A stretch of 64,000 bases of DNA from Actinomycetes bacterium (GTDB lineage: Bacteria > Actinomycetota > Actinomycetes > Actinomycetales > Dermatophilaceae), in NCBI GenBank assembly GCA_023420415.1, contig JAEZWF010000029.1, positions 1-64,000 of the forward strand, in the 5' to 3' direction. Shown here in pieces: positions 1-8,539 of this stretch; positions within the stretch are counted from its first letter, which is position 1; every line of letters begins with the position of its first letter. The notes under the pieces are model-generated. The model was not told the origin of the DNA. It searched no databases and saw nothing but the letters and a program-made list of their open reading frames with translations. Position numbers and translations under genes: made by a program.

Positions 1-26
1 GCCGCCACCCGTGCGCGGGTGGCGGC
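1..26. terminator. GC-rich hairpin at left edge
   Basis: Two 11-base arms (1-11 and 16-26) are perfect reverse complements around a TGCG loop. The hairpin probably ends a gene lying to the left of the window. No T-tract follows, so termination is inferred from structure and position only. Confidence 0.5.
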
Positions 27-45
27 ACGATCGCGTGCGGCTTCC

Positions 46-51
46 TAGACT
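46..51 (+). promoter_or_regulatory. -10 element of a leaderless mRNA (TAGACT)
   Basis: TAGACT matches the actinobacterial TANNNT -10 box and ends 6 bases before the ATG of the antiporter gene. There is no room for a Shine-Dalgarno site, so the message is probably leaderless. Confidence 0.45.
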
Positions 52-57
52 CCGGTC

Positions 58-1779
58 ATGCACCAGCTGCTCCTCGTCGGTGGACTCGGGCTGGCCGTCG
101 TCATCGCGGCGACGGTCTTCTCGCGTCGCACCGGCATCGCGGCGCCGTTGCTGCTCGTGGCTCTGGGCATCGCCGCGGCCTCGACGCCGTGGGTGCCCGA
201 CATCGAGGTCGAGCCGGAGCTGGTGCTGGCCGGGGTCCTGCCACCGCTGCTGTACTCCTCGTCGCTGCGCCTGCCGGTCATCGACCTGCGCCGCAACCTC
301 GGGATGATCACGTGGCTGTCGGTCGTCATCGTCGTCGCGTCGGCCTTCGCCGTGGGGGCCGCGGTGCACCTGTGCTTCCCCCAGATCCCGTTCCCGCTGG
401 CGGTGGCCCTCGGTGCGGTCGTCAGCCCGACCGACGCCGTGGCCGCCACCAGCATCGGCAAGCGGCTGGGGCTGCCGAACCGGCTCATGACCGTGCTCGA
501 GGGCGAGAGCCTGGTCAACGACGCCACGGCCCTGGTGCTGCTGCGGGTCTCGCTCGCGGCGCTCGCGGGGTCGTTCAGCCTGGGCCAGGCGGTGCTCGAC
601 TTCGCGGTCGCCGTCGTGGGCGCGGTGCTGGTCGGCTTGGCCGTCGCGTGGGTGACGATCCTGGTGCGGCAGCGGCTCGCCGACCCGGTGCTGACGACGC
701 TGATCTCGTTCGCGGTGCCGTTCCTCGCGTTCGCGCCGGCCGAGGCCATCGGTGCCTCGGGCGTGCTCGCCGTGGTGGTCGCCGGCATCGTCACCGGTCA
801 CGTCGGGCCGCGCCGGTTCCCGGCCCGTGACCGGCAGGCCCAGGCGATCCACTGGGCCACCATCAGCTTCGCCCTCGAGAGCGGGGTGTTCCTGCTCATG
901 GGGCTCGAGCTGCCGGCCCTGCTCGACGCCGCCCGGGAGGAGTCCAGCGTCGGCACGGTGCTCGCCATCGCGGGGGTGGCGCTGCTGGTCACCGTGGTGC
1001 TGCGGGTGCTGGGCGTCTTCGCGCCGGTGCTCGTCGAGCGCCGGGTGCAGCCCGAACGCAACGAACGGGTGCGTGCCCACCTCGCGGCGCTGGAGAACCG
1101 GCTCGACGCCTACCAGGAGAGCTACGAGCCGCAGTCGCAGCAGGCCGAGCGCCGGGTCCAGCACTTCCAGCGGCGGCTGGCGCGGGGCACCGCGGACGTC
1201 GACTTCCAGGAGAGCCACCCGATCACCCGGCGTGGCGGCGTGGTCCTCGCATGGTCGGGCATGCGTGGTGTCGTCACGCTCGCGGCCGCCCAGACCATCC
1301 CCATCAACACCGAGCACCGTGCAACGCTGGTGCTCGTCGCGTTCGTGGTGGCGCTGGTGACGTTGGTCGGCTTCGGGGGCTCGTTGCCGTGGCTGATCCG
1401 CCGGCTCGACTTCCCGGAGGTGACCCCGGACGAGCGGCGCGACGAGTTCACGGCACTGATGCGCACCATGCTCACGGACGCCTCCGCACAGCTGGGGCCA
1501 CTGGACAAGATGACCGTTGACGGGCAGCCGATCGACAGCCAGGTGGTGCAGCGGGTCAACGAGCAGTTCGTGCCGGTGCTGCTCGGGCGGCTGCGCGGTG
1601 ACGTGCAGCCCAAGCCGGGCGTGCGGGAGCAGCTGGTCATCATCCAGCGGCGCTATGTCGACGCGCTGCGCGACGCACTCAATGACGAGCGGTCGATCGG
1701 GGCCTATCGCTCGGAGACGTATGCCGCTGTCCAGGCCATCCTCGACCGCGAGGAGCAGCGCCTGGATCCCCAGCGCTGA
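58..1779 (+). CDS. CPA1-family Na+/H+ antiporter
   Basis: Predicted membrane antiporter of the CPA1/NhaP type that exchanges protons for Na+ or K+ across the cytoplasmic membrane. The first 440 or so of 573 residues are mostly hydrophobic segments. They carry the family hallmarks VSPTDAVAA (about residue 122), EGESLVNDATAL (about 147) and WSGMRGVVTLAAA (about 400). A charged, arginine-rich stretch (about 345-390) interrupts the membrane part, and a 130-residue hydrophilic tail follows, as in many actinobacterial members. The ATG at 58 sits 6 bases behind a -10 box, consistent with a leaderless transcript. The last 101 bases overlap the convergent glycosyltransferase gene. Family assignment is firm; ion specificity cannot be read from sequence. 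Confidence 0.93.
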   Translation: MHQLLLVGGLGLAVVIAATVFSRRTGIAAPLLLVALGIAAASTPWVPDIEVEPELVLAGVLPPLLYSSSLRLPVIDLRRNLGMITWLSVVIVVASAFAVGAAVHLCFPQIPFPLAVALGAVVSPTDAVAATSIGKRLGLPNRLMTVLEGESLVNDATALVLLRVSLAALAGSFSLGQAVLDFAVAVVGAVLVGLAVAWVTILVRQRLADPVLTTLISFAVPFLAFAPAEAIGASGVLAVVVAGIVTGHVGPRRFPARDRQAQAIHWATISFALESGVFLLMGLELPALLDAAREESSVGTVLAIAGVALLVTVVLRVLGVFAPVLVERRVQPERNERVRAHLAALENRLDAYQESYEPQSQQAERRVQHFQRRLARGTADVDFQESHPITRRGGVVLAWSGMRGVVTLAAAQTIPINTEHRATLVLVAFVVALVTLVGFGGSLPWLIRRLDFPEVTPDERRDEFTALMRTMLTDASAQLGPLDKMTVDGQPIDSQVVQRVNEQFVPVLLGRLRGDVQPKPGVREQLVIIQRRYVDALRDALNDERSIGAYRSETYAAVQAILDREEQRLDPQR

Positions 1780-3094
1780 GCGCGAACGACAGCACCACGA
1801 GGGCCCCCACGAGCCAGAACTGGTTGTAGAACGCCTGCTTGTTGACCAGGTTGGCGGCGAGCAGCACCAACGCCAGCCAGCGCAGCAGCGACGCGAGTGG
1901 CGGCTGGCGGCGCCACACGGTCCAGCAGACGGCGGCGAGTGTCCCGAGCACGACCAGCCCGGTCACCCAGAACGGCAGGGTGACGCCAAAAGTGTTGAGC
2001 GCCAACAGGTACAGCGTGTTCGCGAACTTGATCGGGTGGAACGACACGAGCAGGCTGACCGTGTCGTGCACGAAGTCGGCCGGGCTCGCGAGGAACCAGG
2101 GTGCGATGAGCACGCCGGTCAGCGCGCCCGTCGCGACCGCCCGCTGCCACCCGAACGGCCGCCACAGCAGCAGCACCGGCAGCAGCAGCGCGAGGTGCTG
2201 CTTGCTGGCGCACGCCAGCGCCAGTGGCACGACCGCCCACCACGCGCGGTCCCGCTGCACGAGCACGGCCCACCACGCGATCCCGGCCAGCAGCAGCGGC
2301 TCGGTCCACGCCTGGTCGAGCTGGGTGAGGGTGCCGGGAGCGAGCAGCAGCAGGCCGGACACGGCCGCGGTGGTCCAGACCCACGACGGTGAGGGGGTAT
2401 GCCGCGTGGCCGCGCCAGTGGCGCGGGTGCCACCCGCGCCCCTCGCCAGGAGCGCGACCGCGACCACGATGGACAGGGTCCACAGGGCCAGGGCCCACCG
2501 GATGTCACCGGCGATCCAGCGCCCCGGTGCGAGCAGCACGGCTGTCCAGGGCAGGTAGGTGAACGCGTCCTGGATGCCGGGGGAGCCGGTCCAGACCATC
2601 GCGTAGAAGTTCTCGCCGCGGCCCAGGGCGTCCGACGCCTGTTGCAGCGTCACCCAGACGTCGATGCGCGGCCGGGGCGACGACACGATCGCGGTCGCCG
2701 CGGCCGCGGCATACCCACTCACGACGGTGGCGAGCGCGAGCCGCGACGCGCGCGCCCCACCGGCCCAGAGCAGTGCCGCGACCAGCAGCGGCACGACCAC
2801 CAGAACCGTTGTGGCGAAAGCCAACCCGCTCGGTGACAGGTAGGAGAACAGGGGCACGGCGATGGTCGCCAGGGCCGACCCGGCCAGCATGACCGCGACA
2901 CCGGCCCGCGTCAGCGAGACGCGCCAGCCGAGCCACTGCCACAGTGCCAACAGCACCGTCGCGGCCGTCAGGGTGAGCACGATCGGTACGCGGTAGCGCA
3001 CGACCGACCACTGCAGCACACCGAAGTAGGCGAGCCAGCAGATGCCGAACGCCACCGCTGCCGACGGTGCGGGTGGGCGGTGGCGTTCGGGCAC
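1679..3094 (-). CDS. GT87-like integral membrane glycosyltransferase
   Basis: A 471-residue polytopic membrane protein with about ten hydrophobic helices. It has the layout of GT-C enzymes of family GT87, which use polyprenyl-phosphate-linked sugars (often mannose) on the outer face of the membrane. The conserved-looking loop PRIDVWVTLQQ (about residue 143) before a GENFYAM segment is typical of the actinobacterial group that includes the lipomannan mannosyltransferase Rv2181 of mycobacteria. The mycobacterial gene lies in the same syntenic neighbourhood (FadD15, SRPBCC protein, ArsA-like ATPase), which supports the call. The final 34 codons, rich in Arg, Gly and Pro, run antisense across the antiporter's 3' end. 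Substrate is not deducible. Confidence 0.75.
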   Translation of the reverse strand: MPERHRPPAPSAAVAFGICWLAYFGVLQWSVVRYRVPIVLTLTAATVLLALWQWLGWRVSLTRAGVAVMLAGSALATIAVPLFSYLSPSGLAFATTVLVVVPLLVAALLWAGGARASRLALATVVSGYAAAAATAIVSSPRPRIDVWVTLQQASDALGRGENFYAMVWTGSPGIQDAFTYLPWTAVLLAPGRWIAGDIRWALALWTLSIVVAVALLARGAGGTRATGAATRHTPSPSWVWTTAAVSGLLLLAPGTLTQLDQAWTEPLLLAGIAWWAVLVQRDRAWWAVVPLALACASKQHLALLLPVLLLWRPFGWQRAVATGALTGVLIAPWFLASPADFVHDTVSLLVSFHPIKFANTLYLLALNTFGVTLPFWVTGLVVLGTLAAVCWTVWRRQPPLASLLRWLALVLLAANLVNKQAFYNQFWLVGALVVLSFALSAGDPGAAPRGRGWPGQRHTSPSDRPRSTARH

Positions 3095-3122
3095 GGGAAG
3101 ACCCTAGAGGGTCGGCGTCAGG

Positions 3123-4922
3123 TCAGCGCTGGCCGCCCGCGTAGAGCTCCTCGACCTGGTCGTGGAAGTCGCGCATGACGATGTTGCGCTTGAGCTTCAG
3201 GCTCGGGGTGAGGTACCCGTTCTCCTCGGTGAAGTCGCCGTCGAGGACGACGAACTTGCGGATCGACTCGGCCTTGGAGACGGCCTTGTTGGCCTCGTCG
3301 ACGGCCTTCTGCAGCTCGGCCTGGACGACCTCGTTGTCCTTGGCCTGCTCGAAGGGCACGTCCTCGATGCCGTTGTTCTTGGCCCAGCCGGGGTACATCT
3401 CCTCGTCGAGGGTGACCAGGGCGGCGATGAACGGCTTCTGGTCGCCGACGACCATCGTCTGCGAGACCAGGGGGTGGGCGCGCAGCCGGTCCTCGAGCAC
3501 CGCGGGGGCGACGTTCTTGCCGCCGGCGGTCACGAGGATCTCCTTCTTGCGGCCGGTGATCTTGAGGTAGCCGTCCTCGTCGAGCTCGCCGAGGTCTCCG
3601 GTGCGGAACCAGCCGTCCTCCATCGCGCCCTCGGTCGCCTCCGCGTTGTCGTGGTAGCCGTCGAACACGTTGACGCCCTTGATGAGGACCTCGCCGTCGT
3701 CGGCGATGCGGATGCCCACACCGGGCAGCGGCGGGCCGACGGTGCCGATCTTCACCCGCTCGGGAATGTTGACCGTGGCGGGCGCGGTCGTCTCGGTGAG
3801 GCCATAGCCTTCCAGGACCGTCACGCCGATGCCCCGGAAGAAGTGCCCCAGACGGGTGCCGAGCGGCGCGCCGCCGGACACGGCATACATGACCTCGCCG
3901 CCCATGGCGGCGCGCAGCTTGGTGTAGACGAGCTTGTCGAAGACGCCGTGCTTGAGCCGCAGCCCGAGGCCGGCGCCACCGGTGTCCTGGGCCTCGGACC
4001 AGTCGATCGCAGCCTGCGCGGCGACGCCGAAGATCTTGCCCTTGCCGTCGGCGGTCGCGGTGGCCTCGGCCTGGTTGTAGACCTTCTCGAACACCCGTGG
4101 CACCGCGAGGATGAACGTCGGCTTGAACCCGGCGAAGTCGTCGAGCAGGTTCTTGATGTCGGCGCTGTGGCCCATCTTCGCCTCGCCGTCCACGCACAGC
4201 ACCTGGATGAACCGGGCGAAGACGTGGGCCAGTGGCAGGAACAGCAGCGTCGAGGCGCCCTCGGCGGACACGACCTGCTTGAGCTTGGTGATGGCGTTCT
4301 CGGACAGGCCGAGGAAGTTGTCGTGGGTGAGGGCGACGCCCTTGGGCCGGCCGGTCGTGCCCGAGGTGTAGATGATCGTGGCGACGCTGGCGCGGTTGAC
4401 GCCGTTGGTCGCGGCGGCGAGGTCCTCGTCGCTGACCGACTCACCGGACGCCTTGAGCTGCTCGATCGCGCCACCGTCGATCTGCCAGACCTCCTTGAGG
4501 CCGGGCAGCTGGTCGCGCACCTCACCGAGCGTGGCCTCGTGGGCGGGGGTCTCGAGCATGATCGCGCTGGCGCCGGAGTCGGAGAGGATCCACGCGACCT
4601 GGTCGGCCGAGGACGTCTCGTAGATCGGCACCGTCACGGCGCCGGCGCTCCAGATCGCGAAGTCCGTGAGCGTCCACTCGTAGCGCGTCTTGGCCATGAT
4701 GGCGACGCGGTCGCCGGGCTTGATGCCGGCGGCGATGAGGCCCTTGGCCAGGGCGCGCACGTCGCGGTCGAATTCCGCCGCGGTGATGTCGACCCACGAC
4801 GACCCGGAGCGACGCGAGAACGCGACGTTGGTGGGGTCGTTCGCGGCGTTGCGACCCGGCAGGTCGGCGAGACTGCCCTCGGTCTTCGGTTGGACGAGCG
4901 GGGGAGCGACGTTTTCCTGCAC
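3123..4922 (-). CDS. Long-chain fatty acid--CoA ligase (FadD15-like)
   Basis: ATP-dependent long-chain acyl-CoA synthetase, which activates fatty acids through an acyl-adenylate. The AMP-binding P-loop YTSGTTGRPKG lies at about residue 185, the A5 motif GYGLTETTAP at about 370, and the hinge and C-terminal motifs RTGDLGELDEDGYL and GRKKEI at about 440-457. The order and length (599 aa) fit the ANL superfamily. I chose the GTG at 4922 because a strong site (GAAGGAG on the minus strand, 4928-4934) lies five bases upstream. The in-frame ATG at 4952 would place that site inside the gene. It is transcribed divergently from the lipid-binding-fold genes, the conserved fadD15 context of actinobacteria. 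Confidence 0.94.
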   Translation of the reverse strand: MQENVAPPLVQPKTEGSLADLPGRNAANDPTNVAFSRRSGSSWVDITAAEFDRDVRALAKGLIAAGIKPGDRVAIMAKTRYEWTLTDFAIWSAGAVTVPIYETSSADQVAWILSDSGASAIMLETPAHEATLGEVRDQLPGLKEVWQIDGGAIEQLKASGESVSDEDLAAATNGVNRASVATIIYTSGTTGRPKGVALTHDNFLGLSENAITKLKQVVSAEGASTLLFLPLAHVFARFIQVLCVDGEAKMGHSADIKNLLDDFAGFKPTFILAVPRVFEKVYNQAEATATADGKGKIFGVAAQAAIDWSEAQDTGGAGLGLRLKHGVFDKLVYTKLRAAMGGEVMYAVSGGAPLGTRLGHFFRGIGVTVLEGYGLTETTAPATVNIPERVKIGTVGPPLPGVGIRIADDGEVLIKGVNVFDGYHDNAEATEGAMEDGWFRTGDLGELDEDGYLKITGRKKEILVTAGGKNVAPAVLEDRLRAHPLVSQTMVVGDQKPFIAALVTLDEEMYPGWAKNNGIEDVPFEQAKDNEVVQAELQKAVDEANKAVSKAESIRKFVVLDGDFTEENGYLTPSLKLKRNIVMRDFHDQVEELYAGGQR

Positions 4923-5034
4923 GGAGTCTCCTTCGGGCGGCGGCGGTGCCACGGAGGCCCCAGACTACCGGTGGGTAGGCGCCGCTGGGGAGGTCCCCGT
5001 CCGCCCGTGGTCGTGATGGTGGACACTGCCGGGT

Positions 5035-5409
5035 ATGCCGCCGCGCCGGGTCGACGTCGCCGACGACACCTTTGTCGGCGCTGCGCCGTCGGTGATCCGT
5101 GCGAGCCTGGCGGACGACGCGTGGCTCGACAGCGTGTGGCCGCACCTGCGCCGGACGGTGGTTCGCGACCGCGGCGTCAAGGGTGTGCGCTGGACCGTGA
5201 CCGGCCAGGTCGAGGGCGACATGGAGGTGTGGATCGAGCCGTACTGGGAGGGCGCGATCGTGCACCACTACCTGCGCGGCACTGCTGCGGCGAGCGCGCC
5301 GTGGGACGTGACCACGCGGCATACCCTGCGCTGGAAACGGGCCGTCCACGCCCTCAAGGACGCACTCGAACGCCCGCTCGGCGACACCGGGTCCGAGCGC
5401 TCGGGGTAG
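5035..5409 (+). CDS. Polyketide cyclase/dehydrase-like (SRPBCC fold) protein
   Basis: A 124-residue soluble protein with pairs of tryptophans in beta-strand-like segments (VRWTVTG, MEVWIEPYWEG) and a C-terminal amphipathic helix. This fits the small SRPBCC/START-type lipid-binding fold found beside FadD15 in actinobacteria. Ligand and role are unknown; neighbours suggest lipid handling. The ATG at 5035 lies inside a copy of the interspersed motif (5033-5040), with no clear ribosome site ahead of it. The next gene starts 10 bases after its stop. Confidence 0.7.
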   Translation: MPPRRVDVADDTFVGAAPSVIRASLADDAWLDSVWPHLRRTVVRDRGVKGVRWTVTGQVEGDMEVWIEPYWEGAIVHHYLRGTAAASAPWDVTTRHTLRWKRAVHALKDALERPLGDTGSERSG

Positions 5410-5412
5410 CCT
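5407..5412 (+). promoter_or_regulatory. Candidate -10 box TAGCCT for the SRPBCC gene
   Basis: TAGCCT ends 7 bases before the ATG at 5420, the spacing seen for leaderless transcripts. It overlaps the stop codon of the preceding gene, so the downstream cluster may be transcribed both from here and by read-through. Confidence 0.35.
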
Positions 5413-5419
5413 TCCGCGC

Positions 5420-5866
5420 ATGGCCGACCGCACCGAGTCCAGCATCGACATCGCCGCCAAGCCCGGTGAGGTCCTGGACGTCATCGCCGACTTCGAGAGC
5501 TACCCCGAGTGGGCCACCGAGGTGAAGAAGGTCGAGGTCCTGACCGAGGAGGGTGACGGCTGGGCCGACCAGGTGCAGTTCACCCTGGACGCGGGCGCGA
5601 TCAAGGACACCTACGTCCTGGACTACGAGTGGGACGTCAAGAAGAACGGCACCGGCGTCGTGTCGTGGGGCCTGGTCGAGGCGACGGTCCTCAAGGCGAT
5701 GAACGGGTCGTACACGTTGGCCGCCAAGGGCAAGGACGCGACGACCGTGACCTACCGGCTCGCGGTCGACGTCAAGATCCCCATGCTCGGCATGCTCAAG
5801 CGCAAGGCCGAGAAGGTCATCATCGACACCGCGCTCAAGGAGCTCAAGAAGCGCGTCGAGGGCTGA
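5420..5866 (+). CDS. SRPBCC family protein (Rv2185c-like)
   Basis: A 148-residue protein of the cyclase/dehydrase SRPBCC family. The start shows the usual pattern of an N-terminal strand (SSIDIAAKPGEVLDVIADF), the FESYPEWA segment, then alternating strands and a long C-terminal lysine-rich helix (IDTALKELKKRVEG). It resembles mycobacterial Rv2185c, which sits beside the same ArsA-like ATPase. The family binds lipids or other hydrophobic molecules in an open cavity; the ligand here is unknown. Its TGA (5864-5866) is in the same reading frame as the following ATPase, whose first plausible start codon is only one codon further on, so the two are translationally coupled. Confidence 0.85.
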   Translation: MADRTESSIDIAAKPGEVLDVIADFESYPEWATEVKKVEVLTEEGDGWADQVQFTLDAGAIKDTYVLDYEWDVKKNGTGVVSWGLVEATVLKAMNGSYTLAAKGKDATTVTYRLAVDVKIPMLGMLKRKAEKVIIDTALKELKKRVEG

Positions 5867-5869
5867 CCG

Positions 5870-7084
5870 CTGCGCGTCATCCTCTTCACCGGCAAGGGCG
5901 GGGTCGGCAAGACGACGACGGCCGCTGCCACCGCCGTGCGTGCCGCCCGGGCCGGGGTCAAGACGCTCGTGCTGTCGACGGACGCCGCGCACTCACTCGG
6001 TGACGCGCTCGCGGTCGACCTCGGGTCGTCGGGTGAGCCGGTCGAGGTGGAGCCGGGACTCTCGGCGCTGCAGGTGAGCCCGCCGCGGCTGCTGGGCGAC
6101 TCGTGGCGGGTGGTGCAGGACTACCTGCTGTCGGTGCTCGACACGATCGGTGTCGACGGCGTAGTGGCCGAGGAGCTGACGCGGCTGCCGGGGGCCGACG
6201 AGATCGCCGCCCTGCTCGAGCTGCGCGCGCAGACCGAGCAGGGGCCGTGGGACCTCGTGGTCGTCGACTGTGCGCCGACGGCCGAGACGTTGCGGTTGCT
6301 GGCGTTGCCGGAAGCGCTGGCGTGGCACCTCGAACGGCTGCTGCCGGCGCAGCGCGGGCTGATCCGCACGCTGCGGCCCGCTGCGGCGGCTGCTGCCGGG
6401 GTGCCGTTGCCGGAGCCCGAGGTGGTCGCGACGGTGACGGGCTGGCACCGGCAGATGCGTGAGGTGCAGCAGCTGCTGACCGGTGAGGCGACGTCGGTGC
6501 GGCTCGTGCTGACGCCGGAACGGGTGGTCATCGCGGAGTCGCGGCGGACGTGGACGTCGTTGTCGTTGTACGGCTTCGTCGTCGACGGTGTCGTGGTCAA
6601 CCGCGTCTTCCCGGCCGGCGATGCGGATGGTGCCGGTGGGACGGTCGACGCCTGGCGCAGCGGGTGGAACACCGCCCAGCAGGAGGGGCTGGAGCAGGTG
6701 CGGGAGTCGTTCGCCGGGCTGCCGGTGGTGGTGAGCCCCTACCTCGCGAGCGAGCCGATCGGGGTCGAGGCGCTGGCCGGACTCGCCCCCGCCGTGGACG
6801 GTGCCGAGGGCGACGAGCTGCTCGCGCCGGTGCGGCACCGCGGCATGGTGGTGGAGCGGGATGGAGAGGGTTTCCGGTTGGTGCTGCCGCTGCCGTTGGC
6901 CCACGCGTCCGACCTGGGGCTGCAGCGACGGGACGACGAGCTGATCGTGACGGTGGGCGACCACCGTCGGGTGCTCACGTTGCCCGCGGCTCTGCAACGA
7001 TGCGTGGTCGAGAGCGCGTCTGTCCGTGACGGCCGGCTGACGGTGCGTTTCGTCCCCGACGAGGAGGTGTGGCCGCGTGGTTGA
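5870..7084 (+). CDS. ArsA/GET3-like P-loop ATPase, probable CTG start
   Basis: Cytoplasmic ATPase of the deviant-Walker-A SIMIBI class (ArsA, GET3, anion-transporting ATPase family). From the CTG at 5870, residues 8-15 form GKGGVGKT and residues 36-43 form STDAAHSL, the switch I signature. The middle region carries VDCAPTAETLRLLALP. Length is 405 residues. No ATG, GTG or TTG lies between the preceding in-frame stop (5864-5866) and the P-loop. The only usable start is CTG 5870, with GAGG at 5858-5861 eight bases upstream. It sits in a coupled run with an SRPBCC protein, as in mycobacteria (Rv2184c). Actual cargo is unknown; arsenite transport is unlikely given the context. Confidence 0.9.
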   Translation: MRVILFTGKGGVGKTTTAAATAVRAARAGVKTLVLSTDAAHSLGDALAVDLGSSGEPVEVEPGLSALQVSPPRLLGDSWRVVQDYLLSVLDTIGVDGVVAEELTRLPGADEIAALLELRAQTEQGPWDLVVVDCAPTAETLRLLALPEALAWHLERLLPAQRGLIRTLRPAAAAAAGVPLPEPEVVATVTGWHRQMREVQQLLTGEATSVRLVLTPERVVIAESRRTWTSLSLYGFVVDGVVVNRVFPAGDADGAGGTVDAWRSGWNTAQQEGLEQVRESFAGLPVVVSPYLASEPIGVEALAGLAPAVDGAEGDELLAPVRHRGMVVERDGEGFRLVLPLPLAHASDLGLQRRDDELIVTVGDHRRVLTLPAALQRCVVESASVRDGRLTVRFVPDEEVWPRG

Positions 7085-7559
7085 CGACACCCGACCGCCG
7101 GTGGGTTCGGTCGCCGACGAGGCGGCCCGGCTCATGGACGCCCTCGGGGGCTGGGCGGCGACGGCGAGGTATGCCGCGGGCACGCGGCATACCGAGGACG
7201 ACGCCGAGGCGCCCCGAACCGAGGGCGACGCGGCCCCCGGTGACGGCGGCGCGACGGCGGACGCGTGCCCGACCTGCGGCACGGAAACTGGTGTGGGACA
7301 AGCGATTTCGTGTCAGGTGTGTCCGGTCTGCCAAGGGATCGCGTTGCTGCGTTCGGTGCGACCGGAGACCGTGGACCGGTTGGCCGACCTGGCCGGCGCG
7401 CTCGCGGCCACGTTGCGTGACATCGCCGCGCAGGGGCGCGAGACGAGAACCGCGCCGGACGCGGAGGGTGCGCGGTCGGGTGGCACGCGGTCGAGTGGCG
7501 CGCGGGCACACCGCCCGCGCGTGGAGGACATCGAGGTGAGTGAGGAGTCGGGGCAGTGA
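7077..7559 (+). CDS. DUF5304-like protein with a CxxC pair
   Basis: A 160-residue, mostly hydrophilic protein encoded between the ArsA-like ATPase and glucokinase, the same place as the DUF5304 proteins of other actinobacteria. The GTG start overlaps the ATPase stop by 8 bases and is preceded by GAGGAGG. The centre carries CPTCG and, about 20 residues later, CPVCQ, a probable zinc-ribbon-like metal site. This is followed by a helix (ETVDRLADLAGALAATLRDI) and an arginine- and serine-rich tail. The first 60 residues look disordered and include a palindromic pair of the interspersed motif. Function unknown; the constant position beside the ATPase suggests they act together. Confidence 0.75.
   Translation: MVDDTRPPVGSVADEAARLMDALGGWAATARYAAGTRHTEDDAEAPRTEGDAAPGDGGATADACPTCGTETGVGQAISCQVCPVCQGIALLRSVRPETVDRLADLAGALAATLRDIAAQGRETRTAPDAEGARSGGTRSSGARAHRPRVEDIEVSEESGQ
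7168..7193. repeat. Inverted pair of the interspersed motif
   Basis: GGTATGCCGCG (7168-7178) and its exact reverse complement (7183-7193) flank a GGCA loop, giving an 11-bp hairpin inside the coding region of the CxxC protein. It has the same four-base-loop architecture as the hairpin after parE. Confidence 0.8.
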
Positions 7560-8539
7560 GCCTGGCGATCGGGATCGACATCGGCGGCACCAAGGTCGCC
7601 GGCGGGCTGGTGCGCACGGACGGGTCGGTCGTCGGCCGAGCCCGGCGTGACACACCGCACCGCTCGACCAGCCCGAACGTCGTCGAGGACACCATCGTCG
7701 AGGTCGTGACGGAGCTGCTTGACGTGGCGGACGCAGCCGGCGACGACGTGGTGGCGGTCGGGATCGGGGCGGCCGGATTCGTGGCGCGCGACCGGGCGAC
7801 CGTGGTGTTCGCGCCGCACCTGTCGTGGCGGGACGAGCCCCTGCGCGACAACCTGCAGCGCCGGGTGCGGGTGCCGATCGCGGTCGACAACGACGCCAAC
7901 GCCGCGGTGTGGGCGGAGTGGCGCTTCGGGGCGGCCCGCGGCGAGACGAACGTCGTCATGGTCAACCTCGGCACCGGGATCGGCGGCGCGCTGATGCTCG
8001 ACGGCAAGGTGGTGCGCGGGGCGTTCGGCATCGCCGGGGAGTTCGGGCACATGCAGGTCGTGCCGGGCGGTCAACGGTGCGAGTGCGGCAACAAGGGGTG
8101 CTGGGAGCAGTACGCGTCGGGCAACGCGCTCGTGCGCGAAGCGCGGTCGCTGATGGTGGCCGGGAGCCCGCTGGCGACGGACCTGCTGGCGCGGGCCGGT
8201 GGGGACCCGATGGCCCTGACCGGGCCGATGATCAGCGATGCCGCGCGCGACGGCGACCCGACCGCGACCGAGCTGTTCACCGAGGTCGGGCACTGGCTAG
8301 GGGTCGGCATGGCGAACCTCGCGGCGGCCCTCGACCCGGGGATGTTCGTCATCGGCGGCGGGGTGAGCGCCGCGGGCGACCTGCTGCTCGACCCGGCGCG
8401 CACGATGTTCCGGCGCACGTTGACCGGCCGCGGCTACCGGCCCGAGGCACGGATCGTCGCGGCCTCACTGGGCAACGACGCCGGCCTGATCGGCGCCGCG
8501 GACCTGGCACGCGGCATACGGGAGGACGACGCGTCGTGA
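7556..8539 (+). CDS. ROK-family glucokinase
   Basis: Cytoplasmic sugar kinase that phosphorylates glucose to glucose-6-phosphate with ATP. The 327-residue protein has the N-terminal phosphate-binding loop IGIDIGGTKVAGG, the catalytic region NDANAAVWAEW, and the ROK zinc site CECGNKGCWEQYASG at about residues 175-190. The second sugar-binding segment GEFGHMQV lies just before it. The GTG start overlaps the previous stop as GTGA, and the gene itself overlaps the next one in the same way, so expression is coupled through the cluster. A ROK glucokinase at this chromosomal position is typical of actinobacteria, where it often also affects carbon repression. Confidence 0.93.
   Translation: MSLAIGIDIGGTKVAGGLVRTDGSVVGRARRDTPHRSTSPNVVEDTIVEVVTELLDVADAAGDDVVAVGIGAAGFVARDRATVVFAPHLSWRDEPLRDNLQRRVRVPIAVDNDANAAVWAEWRFGAARGETNVVMVNLGTGIGGALMLDGKVVRGAFGIAGEFGHMQVVPGGQRCECGNKGCWEQYASGNALVREARSLMVAGSPLATDLLARAGGDPMALTGPMISDAARDGDPTATELFTEVGHWLGVGMANLAAALDPGMFVIGGGVSAAGDLLLDPARTMFRRTLTGRGYRPEARIVAASLGNDAGLIGAADLARGIREDDAS

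Noticed and set aside
3162..5525. 787-codon plus-strand frame opposite the acyl-CoA ligase
   Set aside because: Antisense to a gene with clear motifs and itself dominated by Gly, Arg, Leu and Val-Asp repeats with no domain.
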